A model generated the notes under the pieces. That model was given only the letters and a program-made list of their open reading frames with translations, had not been told where the DNA came from and ran no database searches. A program made the translations under genes and the position numbers. This document shows positions 1 through 5,084 of a stretch of 5,084 bases of DNA, piece after piece. The stretch is from Chlorobiota bacterium (GTDB lineage Bacteria > Bacteroidota > Ignavibacteria > SZUA-365 > JAADGX01), in NCBI GenBank assembly GCA_013152135.1, contig JAADGX010000284.1:1089-6172 (forward strand). The letters are read 5' to 3'. How positions within the stretch are numbered: the stretch's first letter is position 1; each line of letters opens with the position of its first letter.

Positions 1-367
1 GCGACCGGTTAATCTCGTCGGCCAGAATGAAGTTCGCAAAGATCGGTCCTTTCTTTGTCTGGAATTCACCGGTCTTCTGGTTGTAAATCATGGTGCCGAC
101 CAGGTCGGCCGGGAGCAGGTCGGGAGTGAACTGGATACGATGGAATGAAGCATTGATCGAGGCGGCCAGGGTCTTGATGGCCGTGGTTTTTGCCAGGCCG
201 GGAACGCCCTCCAGCAGGATGTGGCCGTCGGCGATCAGCCCGATCAAAAGCCGTTCCAGCATGGCTTTCTGACCGACAATCACTTTGCTGATTTCCATCT
301 GGAGTACGTCCAGAAACGCGCTGTCACGTTCGATTCTCGCGTTCAGTTCCTGAATATCAACCGACAT
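1..367 (-). CDS. MoxR-family AAA+ ATPase, N-terminal part (runs off the left edge)
   Basis: This is the first 122 codons of a MoxR-type AAA+ ATPase, a cytoplasmic chaperone-like ATPase that in this family helps mature or activate partner proteins, often encoded next to DUF58 and von Willebrand A-domain genes. Visible features are an N-terminal helix, the family block VIVGQ (residues 29-33), the Walker A loop GVPGLAKT (54-61), the MoxR-typical stretch RIQFTPDLLPADLVG (77-91), a KGPIF block (106-110) and the Walker B segment ILADEINR (114-121). The ATG at 367 is supported by a GGAGG ribosome site (plus-strand cctcc at 373-377) five bases upstream. The C-terminal AAA lid and any DUF58/VWA partners would lie left of the window and cannot be seen. 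The family call is secure. The specific substrate is unknown. Confidence 0.95.
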   Translation of the reverse strand, partial: MSVDIQELNARIERDSAFLDVLQMEISKVIVGQKAMLERLLIGLIADGHILLEGVPGLAKTTAIKTLAASINASFHRIQFTPDLLPADLVGTMIYNQKTGEFQTKKGPIFANFILADEINRS

Positions 368-561
368 GAATTCCTCCGATGTATGAAAAAAGCTCTGTTT
401 GTTTCTACGCGGATGTTTCCCGGTCCCCAGCTTCTCTTCCACTCCGTCTGAAAAACATCAAAGTACTAACATATTACCTATGGTATCATATTCGCAAGGC
501 AAGAATGCCTCTACTTTCCTTCCGTCTCTGCTTGCTATGCATAATCATGTATTGACGTAAT

Positions 562-587
562 AAAAAGACGGGATGTTCCAAGAACAT
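562..587 (-). terminator. Possible weak terminator after the radical SAM gene
   Basis: Read on the minus strand, eight bases after the radical SAM stop codon, there is a perfect 6-bp inverted repeat, ATGTTC-TTG-GAACAT (573-587). Six bases later comes a run of five T (562-566). The stem is short and AT-rich, so it would be a weak intrinsic terminator, and the same dyad could instead be a protein-binding site upstream of the MoxR gene. Confidence 0.35.
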
Positions 588-594
588 GGATCAT

Positions 595-1560
595 TTAACG
601 TTTCAACCGCGGCCGTATGTACTTATTGAAACCGTAACGGAGTTTGGAGGGAACGGCGGCCAGGCCGAACCGGTTCGTGGGAAACGCGAACGACGGTTCA
701 AAATAACAGTTGATCGCGCATCCCTCGCAGAAGTCGTGCCTGCCTTCGTGCAGCCTGTGCCAGGCAACCCTTTCGCTTTGATACGCTGCAACGAGGTCGT
801 CGCCAACCGGGATTTGCTCTTGCCTGAAATGATAACACGGAAGCAGGATCTCGTTTTGCGGTGAAAGAACGACAACCCTGGACACGGCCCTGCACAAAGG
901 TTTTCGCGGATTATTTCCTCCCAGCCGCCGCAACGTGATGAATGACGGGTTCACGTAAACCATTGGTTTGCGGCCGTATTCCTCGATCAAGTCCAGTGTC
1001 TCAGCCGACAGCGACTCCGCACGAAAATATTCGAAGATGGGATTCAAGATCAGTATCAGGCCGTGGCGCCTGGCGATTTCGTAAACGGGACCAAGTTCGT
1101 CGCCGTTCAGATCGCTTACTGTGAAAAGGATATCCGGCCTTTCATTCAATTCCCCGGCAATCCGGATGCTCTCCATAACCTTGTCGAAACAGCGCACGCC
1201 CCGCATCCTGTCGTGCTGCTCCGCGACGGAAGAATCCAGCGAAAAGTGCAGCAAATCCACCTGACCCCGGATCGCTTCCGCTAACTTCGGATAGAGCAGG
1301 CAATTCGTGGTGATGCTGGTTTTCATGCCGTACCGCCTGGCTTCCCGGAGGAATTCGGGGAGATCGGGGTGAAGCAGAGGTTCGCCGCCCGTGAAATCGA
1401 TGAACTTCACACCCATCCGGCTCAAAGCTTCCAGGTTGCGCAACACCTCTTCGGGGTTCGCTTGATCGACGTTCTCTACGTTCGACGCGTCTCCAAAATG
1501 ACAGAAGTCGCAGGCGGCATTACAGCGGTACGTTATATAGTAATTGCAGAGGATTGGCAT
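595..1560 (-). CDS. Radical SAM protein with SPASM/twitch-like C-terminal cysteines
   Basis: This complete 321-residue enzyme belongs to the radical SAM superfamily, which cleaves S-adenosylmethionine at a [4Fe-4S] cluster to start radical chemistry. The cluster motif CX3CX2C is C13, C17, C20. The SAM-binding GGEP motif is at 58-61, followed by TTN (84-86) and FSLDS (106-110), which are typical beta-strand ends of the barrel. After the core, C223, C242, C278, C281 and C285 form a short SPASM/twitch-like arrangement that probably holds an auxiliary Fe-S cluster. Such enzymes modify peptides, proteins or small molecules, and the substrate is not evident here. In-frame TAG lies two codons upstream of the ATG, so this is the earliest ATG; no Shine-Dalgarno sequence is visible and a palindrome (1568-1606) sits just upstream. 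It lies divergent to mtgA and upstream of the MoxR gene on the same strand, but 227 bp separate the two. No precursor-peptide gene was found nearby. Confidence 0.9.
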   Translation of the reverse strand: MPILCNYYITYRCNAACDFCHFGDASNVENVDQANPEEVLRNLEALSRMGVKFIDFTGGEPLLHPDLPEFLREARRYGMKTSITTNCLLYPKLAEAIRGQVDLLHFSLDSSVAEQHDRMRGVRCFDKVMESIRIAGELNERPDILFTVSDLNGDELGPVYEIARRHGLILILNPIFEYFRAESLSAETLDLIEEYGRKPMVYVNPSFITLRRLGGNNPRKPLCRAVSRVVVLSPQNEILLPCYHFRQEQIPVGDDLVAAYQSERVAWHRLHEGRHDFCEGCAINCYFEPSFAFPTNRFGLAAVPSKLRYGFNKYIRPRLKR

Positions 1561-1567
1561 AGATGGC

Positions 1568-1606
1568 TATCTTACCCGGCAATGATTGTTTGCCACTAGT
1601 AAGATA
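1568..1606. promoter_or_regulatory. 39-bp interrupted palindrome between divergent genes
   Basis: The outer arms TATCTTAC (1568-1575) and GTAAGATA (1599-1606) are perfect 8-bp inverted repeats. Nested inside them, GGCAA (1578-1582) pairs with TTGCC (1590-1594) around a 7-base centre, so the structure could be an operator dyad or a hairpin in a leader RNA. It lies 7 bp upstream of the radical SAM start and 27 bp upstream of the mtgA ATG, occupying most of the shared intergenic region. Both outer arms contain TAAGAT reading outward, which resembles a -10 hexamer in each direction, but no good -35 partner is seen. The structure is seen directly; any regulatory role is inferred. Confidence 0.55.
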
Positions 1607-1633
1607 CAAACCTTCTCCCTGATCTCGCCCCAC

Positions 1634-2377
1634 ATGCACGAAGAAACATCATTCCCTGATTCCCTCCATCCATCATGCGCCGAGCCCGCTACGAAGAACG
1701 TTCGGCGGAACCCGATCAGCAAGTTGGGGGAATTCGTCTTCTGGACCGCCTTGTCACTGTTGTTCCTGGAATACATCAACCTGCCCCTGTTTTCCATCTA
1801 TGCTCTCAAATGGATCAATCCTCCCTGGACGTCGGTGATGGCGCAACGCGTGGAAGAATCCCGAGGGACACTCGACATCAGGCAGAGATTCGTTCCGCTC
1901 GAACAGATATCCCGGCACGTTCGCAGGGCCGTCCTCATCGCCGAGGACCGGAATTTTTACCGCCACGGAGGAGTCGACTGGAAAGCAATGGAACGGGCCT
2001 GGAATTTGAACGTGAAATCCGACCGGATACGTTTCGGAGGAAGCACGATCACCATGCAGCTTGCCAAGAATCTCTTTTTTCGTCTCGACCGTTCTTACTT
2101 TCGCAAAGCAGAGGAAATCATCACCGCCATGCGCATGGAAAAGATCCTGTCCAAGAAACGCATCCTGGAGTTGTACTTAAACGTCATCGAGCTTGGTGAC
2201 GGGATTTTCGGCGTGGAGGAAGCGGCGCACGTTTATTTCGGTAAGAGCGCTTCCCGGCTGACCCGTTCGGAAGCGGCCCGGCTCGTGGCCTGTATTCCCA
2301 GTCCCATACGCCACCACCCCAACGACGGGTCGTCATGGGTACGGAGGCGGGCACGAAGGATATTGCGTATATTATAG
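1634..2377 (+). CDS. mtgA: Monofunctional biosynthetic peptidoglycan glycosyltransferase
   Basis: This is a complete 247-residue GT51 enzyme that polymerises lipid II into glycan strands at the periplasmic face of the inner membrane, without a transpeptidase domain. The order of parts is a short cytoplasmic N-terminus, one membrane segment at about residues 34-58, the MtgA-typical PPWTSVMAQR block (63-72), catalytic motif EDRNFYRHGG (104-113, general base E104), GGSTITMQLAKNLF (135-148), the RKAEE motif with the probable second glutamate E161, ILELYLN (177-183) and GDGIFGVEEAA (188-198). The end, IPSPIRHHPN onward, matches the family but is slightly shorter than in E. coli MtgA. I chose the ATG at 1634. 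An in-frame TTG at 1586 would add 16 residues but would lie inside the palindrome and only 25 bp from the divergent gene. No Shine-Dalgarno sequence is visible at either start. The next gene begins four bases after the stop, which suggests co-transcription. Confidence 0.95.
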   Translation: MHEETSFPDSLHPSCAEPATKNVRRNPISKLGEFVFWTALSLLFLEYINLPLFSIYALKWINPPWTSVMAQRVEESRGTLDIRQRFVPLEQISRHVRRAVLIAEDRNFYRHGGVDWKAMERAWNLNVKSDRIRFGGSTITMQLAKNLFFRLDRSYFRKAEEIITAMRMEKILSKKRILELYLNVIELGDGIFGVEEAAHVYFGKSASRLTRSEAARLVACIPSPIRHHPNDGSSWVRRRARRILRIL

Positions 2378-2381
2378 CACC

Positions 2382-3035
2382 ATGAATTTTCACCGGCTCA
2401 TGGATTGCATCGAGGAAGGAGAAGGGCTCACCATCGAGTTCAAGCGCTTCGCCGTGTCACCCGGCAAGATCGCTCGGGAGATGAGCGCTTTCGCAAACAC
2501 CAACGGCGGCGTTCTCATCCTCGGCGTGGATGACGACAAAACCATCGTCGGCGTCGAGAGCGAAAAGGAAGAAATTGATTACCTCACCATCGCCGCCCGT
2601 GAACTCATCGATCCGCCGCTCCGGGCCGAATTTTCCATATTCAATATCTCCGGCTTGGATATCATCGTCGCGGAAATCCAGGAAAGCCGGGAGAAGCCGC
2701 ACTTCGTCCTCAACAACGCGGGCGAAGACAAAGCCTACATCCGCGTCGGCTCCTCCAGCGTGGCCGCCAGCAAGGAAACAATAAAGGTACTCAAACACCG
2801 TTCCGGCAAGCTTCCGCCTGTTCGGCTCATCATCGGGGAGGCGGAAACACGGCTTTTCCGCTGGTTTGAGACTCGCGACCGCATCACGGTCAAGGAATTC
2901 GCCGAACTGACCAACATTTCCGAGCGCCGGGCTTCGCGCCTGCTCGTACGCCTGGTGCGCGCGGGTGTGCTCAACATCATCGTCCAGGAACGGCGGGATT
3001 ACTTTACACTGGCCAGGGAAAACGAAGCCCAATGA
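2382..3035 (+). CDS. Schlafen/AlbA_2-domain protein with C-terminal winged helix
   Basis: This 217-residue protein carries an N-terminal AlbA_2 domain (the bacterial relative of the Schlafen core, often annotated as a putative ATP-binding or transcriptional regulator). Seen directly are E14xxxxE19-F-K (ending in EFKR), the hallmark AFANTNGGVLILGVDDD (36-52) and the domain end AYIRVGSSS with ASKETIKVL. Residues about 167-212 form a winged helix-turn-helix (ITVKEFAELTNISERRASRLL), suggesting DNA binding. E14, E19 and the DDD at 50-52 are positioned like the acidic residues of nuclease-active vertebrate Schlafens, so an RNA-cleaving role is conceivable but unproven. The ATG lies four bases after the mtgA stop with no ribosome site of its own (the nearest AAGGA is 21 bases away), so translation may be coupled to mtgA. 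No known target is visible. The domain call is firm; the function is open. Confidence 0.88.
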   Translation: MNFHRLMDCIEEGEGLTIEFKRFAVSPGKIAREMSAFANTNGGVLILGVDDDKTIVGVESEKEEIDYLTIAARELIDPPLRAEFSIFNISGLDIIVAEIQESREKPHFVLNNAGEDKAYIRVGSSSVAASKETIKVLKHRSGKLPPVRLIIGEAETRLFRWFETRDRITVKEFAELTNISERRASRLLVRLVRAGVLNIIVQERRDYFTLARENEAQ

Positions 3036-3044
3036 ACGGTCACA

Positions 3045-3065
3045 CCCGTTACCTCTGGTTACGGG
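3045..3065 (+). terminator. Hairpin just after the AlbA_2 gene, possible terminator
   Basis: CCCGTTACC (3045-3053) and GGTTACGGG (3057-3065) form a 9-position stem with one T-T mismatch and a 3-base loop, starting ten bases after the stop codon. What follows is pyrimidine-rich (ccctcttt) without a real T-tract, so it may be a weak terminator or an RNA 3'-end stabilising hairpin. It would close the mtgA operon before the tRNA promoter. Confidence 0.4.
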
Positions 3066-3113
3066 ATACCCTCTTTCGCAACGACGCTGCCGCGGACGGA
3101 ACGCATTACGGAG

Positions 3114-3142
3114 TTGATTTTACGCGGCGGGGGTTCTATATT
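3114..3142 (+). promoter_or_regulatory. Promoter of the tRNA-Ala gene
   Basis: A -35-like TTGATT (3114-3119) and a -10-like TATATT (3137-3142) are separated by exactly 17 bp. Transcription would start near 3149, about seven bases before the mature tRNA 5' end. The -10 region continues to TATATTTG (3137-3144), which also satisfies TAnnTTTG with TTG 20 bases upstream, the arrangement known for Bacteroidota promoters. This is the most convincing promoter in the window. Confidence 0.7.
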
Positions 3143-3155
3143 TGCTAAGACGTAT

Positions 3156-3228
<73 letters not shown>

Positions 3229-3233
3229 CGAAG

Positions 3234-3267
3234 AAGCCCGGTTGCGTGCAGCCGGGTTTCCTCTTTT
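3234..3267 (+). terminator. Intrinsic terminator of the tRNA gene
   Basis: AAGCCCGG (3234-3241) pairs with CCGGGTTT (3252-3259) through eight positions, one of them G-U, around a 10-base loop. The T-rich tail tttcctctttt follows directly. It starts six bases after the tRNA. Because the next gene is convergent, the hairpin may also stop transcription from the right, although the minus-strand tail is less T-rich. Confidence 0.8.
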
Positions 3268-3304
3268 CACATGTTCTTTTGCGATGAACGTTTCCGGAAT
3301 GGCA

Positions 3305-3757
3305 TCATTGACGGGAGCGCTGGATGATCCGCTGTCCCAACCTGTCAAGGTATTCCCTGTCGCTGGAAACACCCTCCAGTGTCAGCTTCCCTTCCGCCAT
3401 TTCCCGGCGTACAGGGTATAAACTCCAGACCTTGCCGTCGAGAATGATGGCAACGTTCGACCCCTTGTTGCGGCGGGTGTATTGTTTCCATCGGATGTTA
3501 TCCGCATCTTTCAACCGGAGTACGAGGTCGTACAGCCCTTCCGCGCCATCCATGACCACCGTGCTCGCGATACTGCGCTCGGAAAGAATGACATCCCCTA
3601 CTTTGATGATCTCACCCGACTGGGATTCAACCGGAATCGCCAGGGGATCGTTCGGGGCCACGGTTCTGACCTGGAAGACATCCGTCAGGACACGTCCCGA
3701 ACCGGCGCAACCTGAAAGAATACAAACAGCGATTGATAACAGCAGATATGGTTTCAT
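3305..3757 (-). CDS. Small lipoprotein with a SecD P1-head-like domain
   Basis: This encodes a 150-residue exported lipoprotein. Residues 1-17 are a type II signal peptide with basic K2, a hydrophobic core and lipobox LSGC (C17 lipidated). The mature part from about residue 50 follows the pattern of the periplasmic head of the SecD P1 region: GDVILSERSIASTVV, then LYDLVLRLKDADNI, then NVAIILDGKVWS (101-112), then EGKLTLEG (122-129) and a final helix. In SecD the matching stretch reads like AIVLDGKV.S.P with a later G..I.G. There are no membrane helices apart from the signal, so it is not a SecD translocase subunit itself. The ATG at 3757 has a GGAGG ribosome site (plus-strand 3764-3768) six bases upstream. 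The gene is divergent from another lipoprotein gene and convergent to the tRNA. The lipoprotein call is firm; the SecD-like fold is a remembered pattern match and would need a profile search. Confidence 0.8.
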   Translation of the reverse strand: MKPYLLLSIAVCILSGCAGSGRVLTDVFQVRTVAPNDPLAIPVESQSGEIIKVGDVILSERSIASTVVMDGAEGLYDLVLRLKDADNIRWKQYTRRNKGSNVAIILDGKVWSLYPVRREMAEGKLTLEGVSSDREYLDRLGQRIIQRSRQ

Positions 3758-3820
3758 GAAAAGCCTCCAATGCGATGAACGATATTACTATTCTAAACTG
3801 AAACGGGGAGAATTCCAATC

Positions 3821-4300
3821 ATGAGTAGGCGGATTCCCGGCGTCACAGGCAACCGGATGCGTCATACCGCGCATCCGCGAGAGCGAAACATCGCCTGCAG
3901 GCTTTCATTGGTGGTTCTCCCGCTCTTACTGCTTGCCTGCGGATCCGATTCCGGGGAGCTCGAGCGATATGGCGGCTGGAACATCGAACCGTTTAATTAC
4001 ACGTTCCAGGTGTTCGTCATTCACGGGAACGAATCGGAAAGCGATCTCCGCTCGGCAGCCGATTCTCTCTCACGGCAATACCTGGAATCGTATGAAACCG
4101 TTGAACTTGTTTTTACTCGTGACAAGGGACTGGCCGAGGAGTTGGCCAGCAGCAAAGCACGAGAACAAATGTTACAAGGCGCCGCGTCTCTTGATCCCGG
4201 GAAGCTCATGCTTCACGGTGGATCGTGGTACCGCCGGGATCGAAACAGCGATCACCCGGAGTGGCTCTATTATCCACAGCCTGCAAGTACAAACCCCTGA
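3821..4300 (+). CDS. Lipoprotein of unknown function
   Basis: I do not recognise this 159-residue protein. An unusually long N-terminal region (27 residues, arginine-rich) precedes the hydrophobic core LSLVVLPLLLLAC (28-40), whose end is a lipobox with C40 as the lipidation site. The mature part starts GSDSGELERYGGWNIEPFNYTFQVFVIHG, then has a helix-rich centre (about 53-120) with many charged residues, and ends in HPEWLYYPQPASTNP. No catalytic motif is apparent. The ATG at 3821 has GGGGAG at 3805-3810, ten bases upstream, which is acceptable spacing. The alternative ATG at 3857 has no ribosome site and lies within an inverted repeat. The gene is divergent from the SecD-like lipoprotein (63 bp apart) and 76 bp upstream of the acyltransferase on the same strand, so co-transcription is possible but unproven. 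Confidence 0.75.
   Translation: MSRRIPGVTGNRMRHTAHPRERNIACRLSLVVLPLLLLACGSDSGELERYGGWNIEPFNYTFQVFVIHGNESESDLRSAADSLSRQYLESYETVELVFTRDKGLAEELASSKAREQMLQGAASLDPGKLMLHGGSWYRRDRNSDHPEWLYYPQPASTNP
3854..3877. repeat. Perfect 8-bp inverted repeat in the start of the lipoprotein gene
   Basis: CGGATGCG (3854-3861) and CGCATCCG (3870-3877) are exact reverse complements separated by eight bases. In the lipoprotein mRNA this would form a GC-rich hairpin covering codons 12-19, in the long region before the signal-peptide core. It could be a small dispersed palindrome or could slow early translation. Confidence 0.6.
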
Positions 4301-4376
4301 TTATCATTGACGACCGGTTTTCATCCGGGCAATGCAATGACGCGATGAGAAACTCCCGATTTTTAGGTTCGCCTTT

Positions 4377-5084
4377 ATGCAAAGCGTAATTCAACAACAG
4401 AACGGTCGATTCGTTCTCCTCGATGTCATGCGCGCCGTGGCTGTGTTCATGATGATCCAGGGGCACTCCGTGGACGCTTTGTTCAACATGTCGCTTCTCC
4501 CGGCGGACAGTGTCGTAATTCAAATGTGGAATCATTTTCGAGGCATCACGGCTCCCATTTTCCTTTTCGGGTCCGGGTTCGCGTACGTCATCGCGACCAC
4601 GCGGAAGTCCGTGAACGGCAGAATGCCGTTTACGCTCTTGCTTAAAAGGTTGCGATGGCTCCTCCTGCTGTTCATGCTCGGAGCGGCAATGCACGCGCCC
4701 GCTCCTTCGTTGAGCGCCCTTGCTCACGCGTCGGAACACCAGTGGGATATCTTCTTCCGTGTCGATATCCTTCGGTCGATGGCCGTCGCGTTGTTGCTGC
4801 TGCTAATGATGTTCCTGTTTACACGAACCCTCACCCAGATACTGGTCACCGCATCTTTGCTGGCCCTTTTCTTTTCCGTCGGCGCACCTTTCGTCCACGA
4901 GGCATCGTGGGTACAGGACCTCCCTCGATGGCTTCGAGGCTATTTCTCCCTGGCCGACAACTCGTTCTTTCCGATCTTCCCCTTTTCGGGATACTTGTTT
5001 GCGGGCGCAGCGGCCAGCGCGGTCTACCTGAAGTGGCAAAAGGAATGGTCGTACAACAAGCTCTCAGTGACATATGGCACCGTC
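4377..5084 (+). CDS. DUF1624/HGSNAT-type membrane acyltransferase, N-terminal part (runs off the right edge)
   Basis: An open frame of exactly 236 codons reaches the right edge. The protein resembles the bacterial relatives of heparan-alpha-glucosaminide N-acetyltransferase (HGSNAT_cat, DUF1624), multi-pass enzymes thought to move acyl groups across the membrane onto exported glycans. Seen are GRFVLLDVMRAVAVFMMIQGHS (10-31; R19, H30), FRGITAPIFLFGSGFAY (54-70), a helix at 87-106, FFRVDILRSMAVALLLLL (126-143), a helix at 152-172, and NSFFPIFPFSGYLFAG (195-210), the family's characteristic FPxFPxxGYxxAG. About six membrane segments are visible so far. ATG 4377 is the first start after an in-frame TGA at 4338; only AGG at 4365-4367 could serve as a weak ribosome site. 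The substrate is unknown. Family assignment is confident; the acyl donor and acceptor are not. Confidence 0.88.
   Translation, partial: MQSVIQQQNGRFVLLDVMRAVAVFMMIQGHSVDALFNMSLLPADSVVIQMWNHFRGITAPIFLFGSGFAYVIATTRKSVNGRMPFTLLLKRLRWLLLLFMLGAAMHAPAPSLSALAHASEHQWDIFFRVDILRSMAVALLLLLMMFLFTRTLTQILVTASLLALFFSVGAPFVHEASWVQDLPRWLRGYFSLADNSFFPIFPFSGYLFAGAAASAVYLKWQKEWSYNKLSVTYGTV

Noticed and set aside
471..497. Possible MoxR promoter on the minus strand, TTGCGA with TAATAT
   Set aside because: The spacer is only 15 bp and the region is generally AT-rich, so the match is not convincing. A promoter must lie in 368-594, but I cannot place it.
586..864. Open frame on the plus strand opposite the radical SAM gene
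   Set aside because: It lies wholly antisense to a well-supported radical SAM gene with intact motifs and has no recognisable domain. It is a shadow frame.
1586..1633. In-frame TTG as a longer start for mtgA
   Set aside because: It has no ribosome site, lies inside the palindrome and would leave only 25 bp to the divergent gene. The extra residues do not resemble the family.
2457..3032. 191-codon open frame on the minus strand
   Set aside because: It is antisense to the AlbA_2 gene, whose domain motifs are clear. Long antisense frames are common at this GC content.
3280..3781. 11-bp direct repeat TGCGATGAACG at 3280-3290 and 3771-3781 flanking the SecD-like lipoprotein gene
   Set aside because: It looks like a target-site duplication, but a few 11-base matches are expected by chance in 5 kb, there is no transposase, and the repeats do not sit at the ends of inverted repeats.
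3324..3824. 166-codon open frame on the plus strand
   Set aside because: It is antisense to the lipoprotein gene that has a lipobox and a ribosome site, and it runs into the next real gene.
3893..3902. 10-bp palindrome GCCTGCAGGC
   Set aside because: A single short palindrome within coding sequence, with no partner and no positional reason for function.
4307..4335. TTGACG before the acyltransferase as a -35 element
   Set aside because: The hexamer 17 bp downstream is CAATGC, a poor -10. A lone -35-like match is not evidence of a promoter.
4206..4739. 177-codon open frame on the minus strand, very rich in charged residues
   Set aside because: It overlaps the lipoprotein end and the acyltransferase start on the opposite strand. 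Its composition is that expected from the reverse of a membrane-protein gene.

Overview
The window looks like ordinary chromosomal DNA from a free-living bacterium with moderately high GC. The best clue to lineage is the tRNA promoter: its -10 region reads TATATTTG, which fits the TAnnTTTG element of the Bacteroidota/FCB primary sigma factor. Three genes have clear Shine-Dalgarno sequences (the MoxR ATPase and the two lipoproteins) and three have none (radical SAM, mtgA, AlbA_2), a mixture also compatible with that group. The phylum assignment is inference. Two type II lipoprotein signal peptides and a monofunctional glycosyltransferase point to a diderm cell envelope.

Layout. Positions 1-367 (minus) hold the N-terminal third of a MoxR-type AAA+ ATPase that runs off the left edge. 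A 227-bp AT-rich spacer follows, then a complete radical SAM protein (595-1560, minus) with an extra cysteine cluster at its C-terminus. A 73-bp divergent intergenic region, built around a 39-bp interrupted palindrome, separates it from mtgA (1634-2377, plus). Four bases downstream begins a Schlafen/AlbA_2-domain protein with a C-terminal winged helix (2382-3035). A tRNA-Ala(GGC) gene follows with a well-formed promoter and a terminator. Convergent to it is a small lipoprotein resembling the periplasmic P1 head of SecD (3305-3757, minus). Divergent from that gene are an unrecognised lipoprotein (3821-4300, plus) and the N-terminal 236 residues of a multi-pass membrane acyltransferase of the DUF1624/HGSNAT type (4377 to the right edge).

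How the genes fit together. Several products act at the envelope: MtgA polymerises glycan strands, the two lipoproteins are exported, and the acyltransferase probably modifies an exported glycan. Only mtgA with the AlbA_2 gene is convincingly an operon. I see no insertion sequence, CRISPR array, integrase or toxin-antitoxin pair, and no assembled new system. The points most worth follow-up are the palindrome between the radical SAM gene and mtgA, the stand-alone SecD-head-like lipoprotein, and the AlbA_2 protein that retains Schlafen-type acidic residues.
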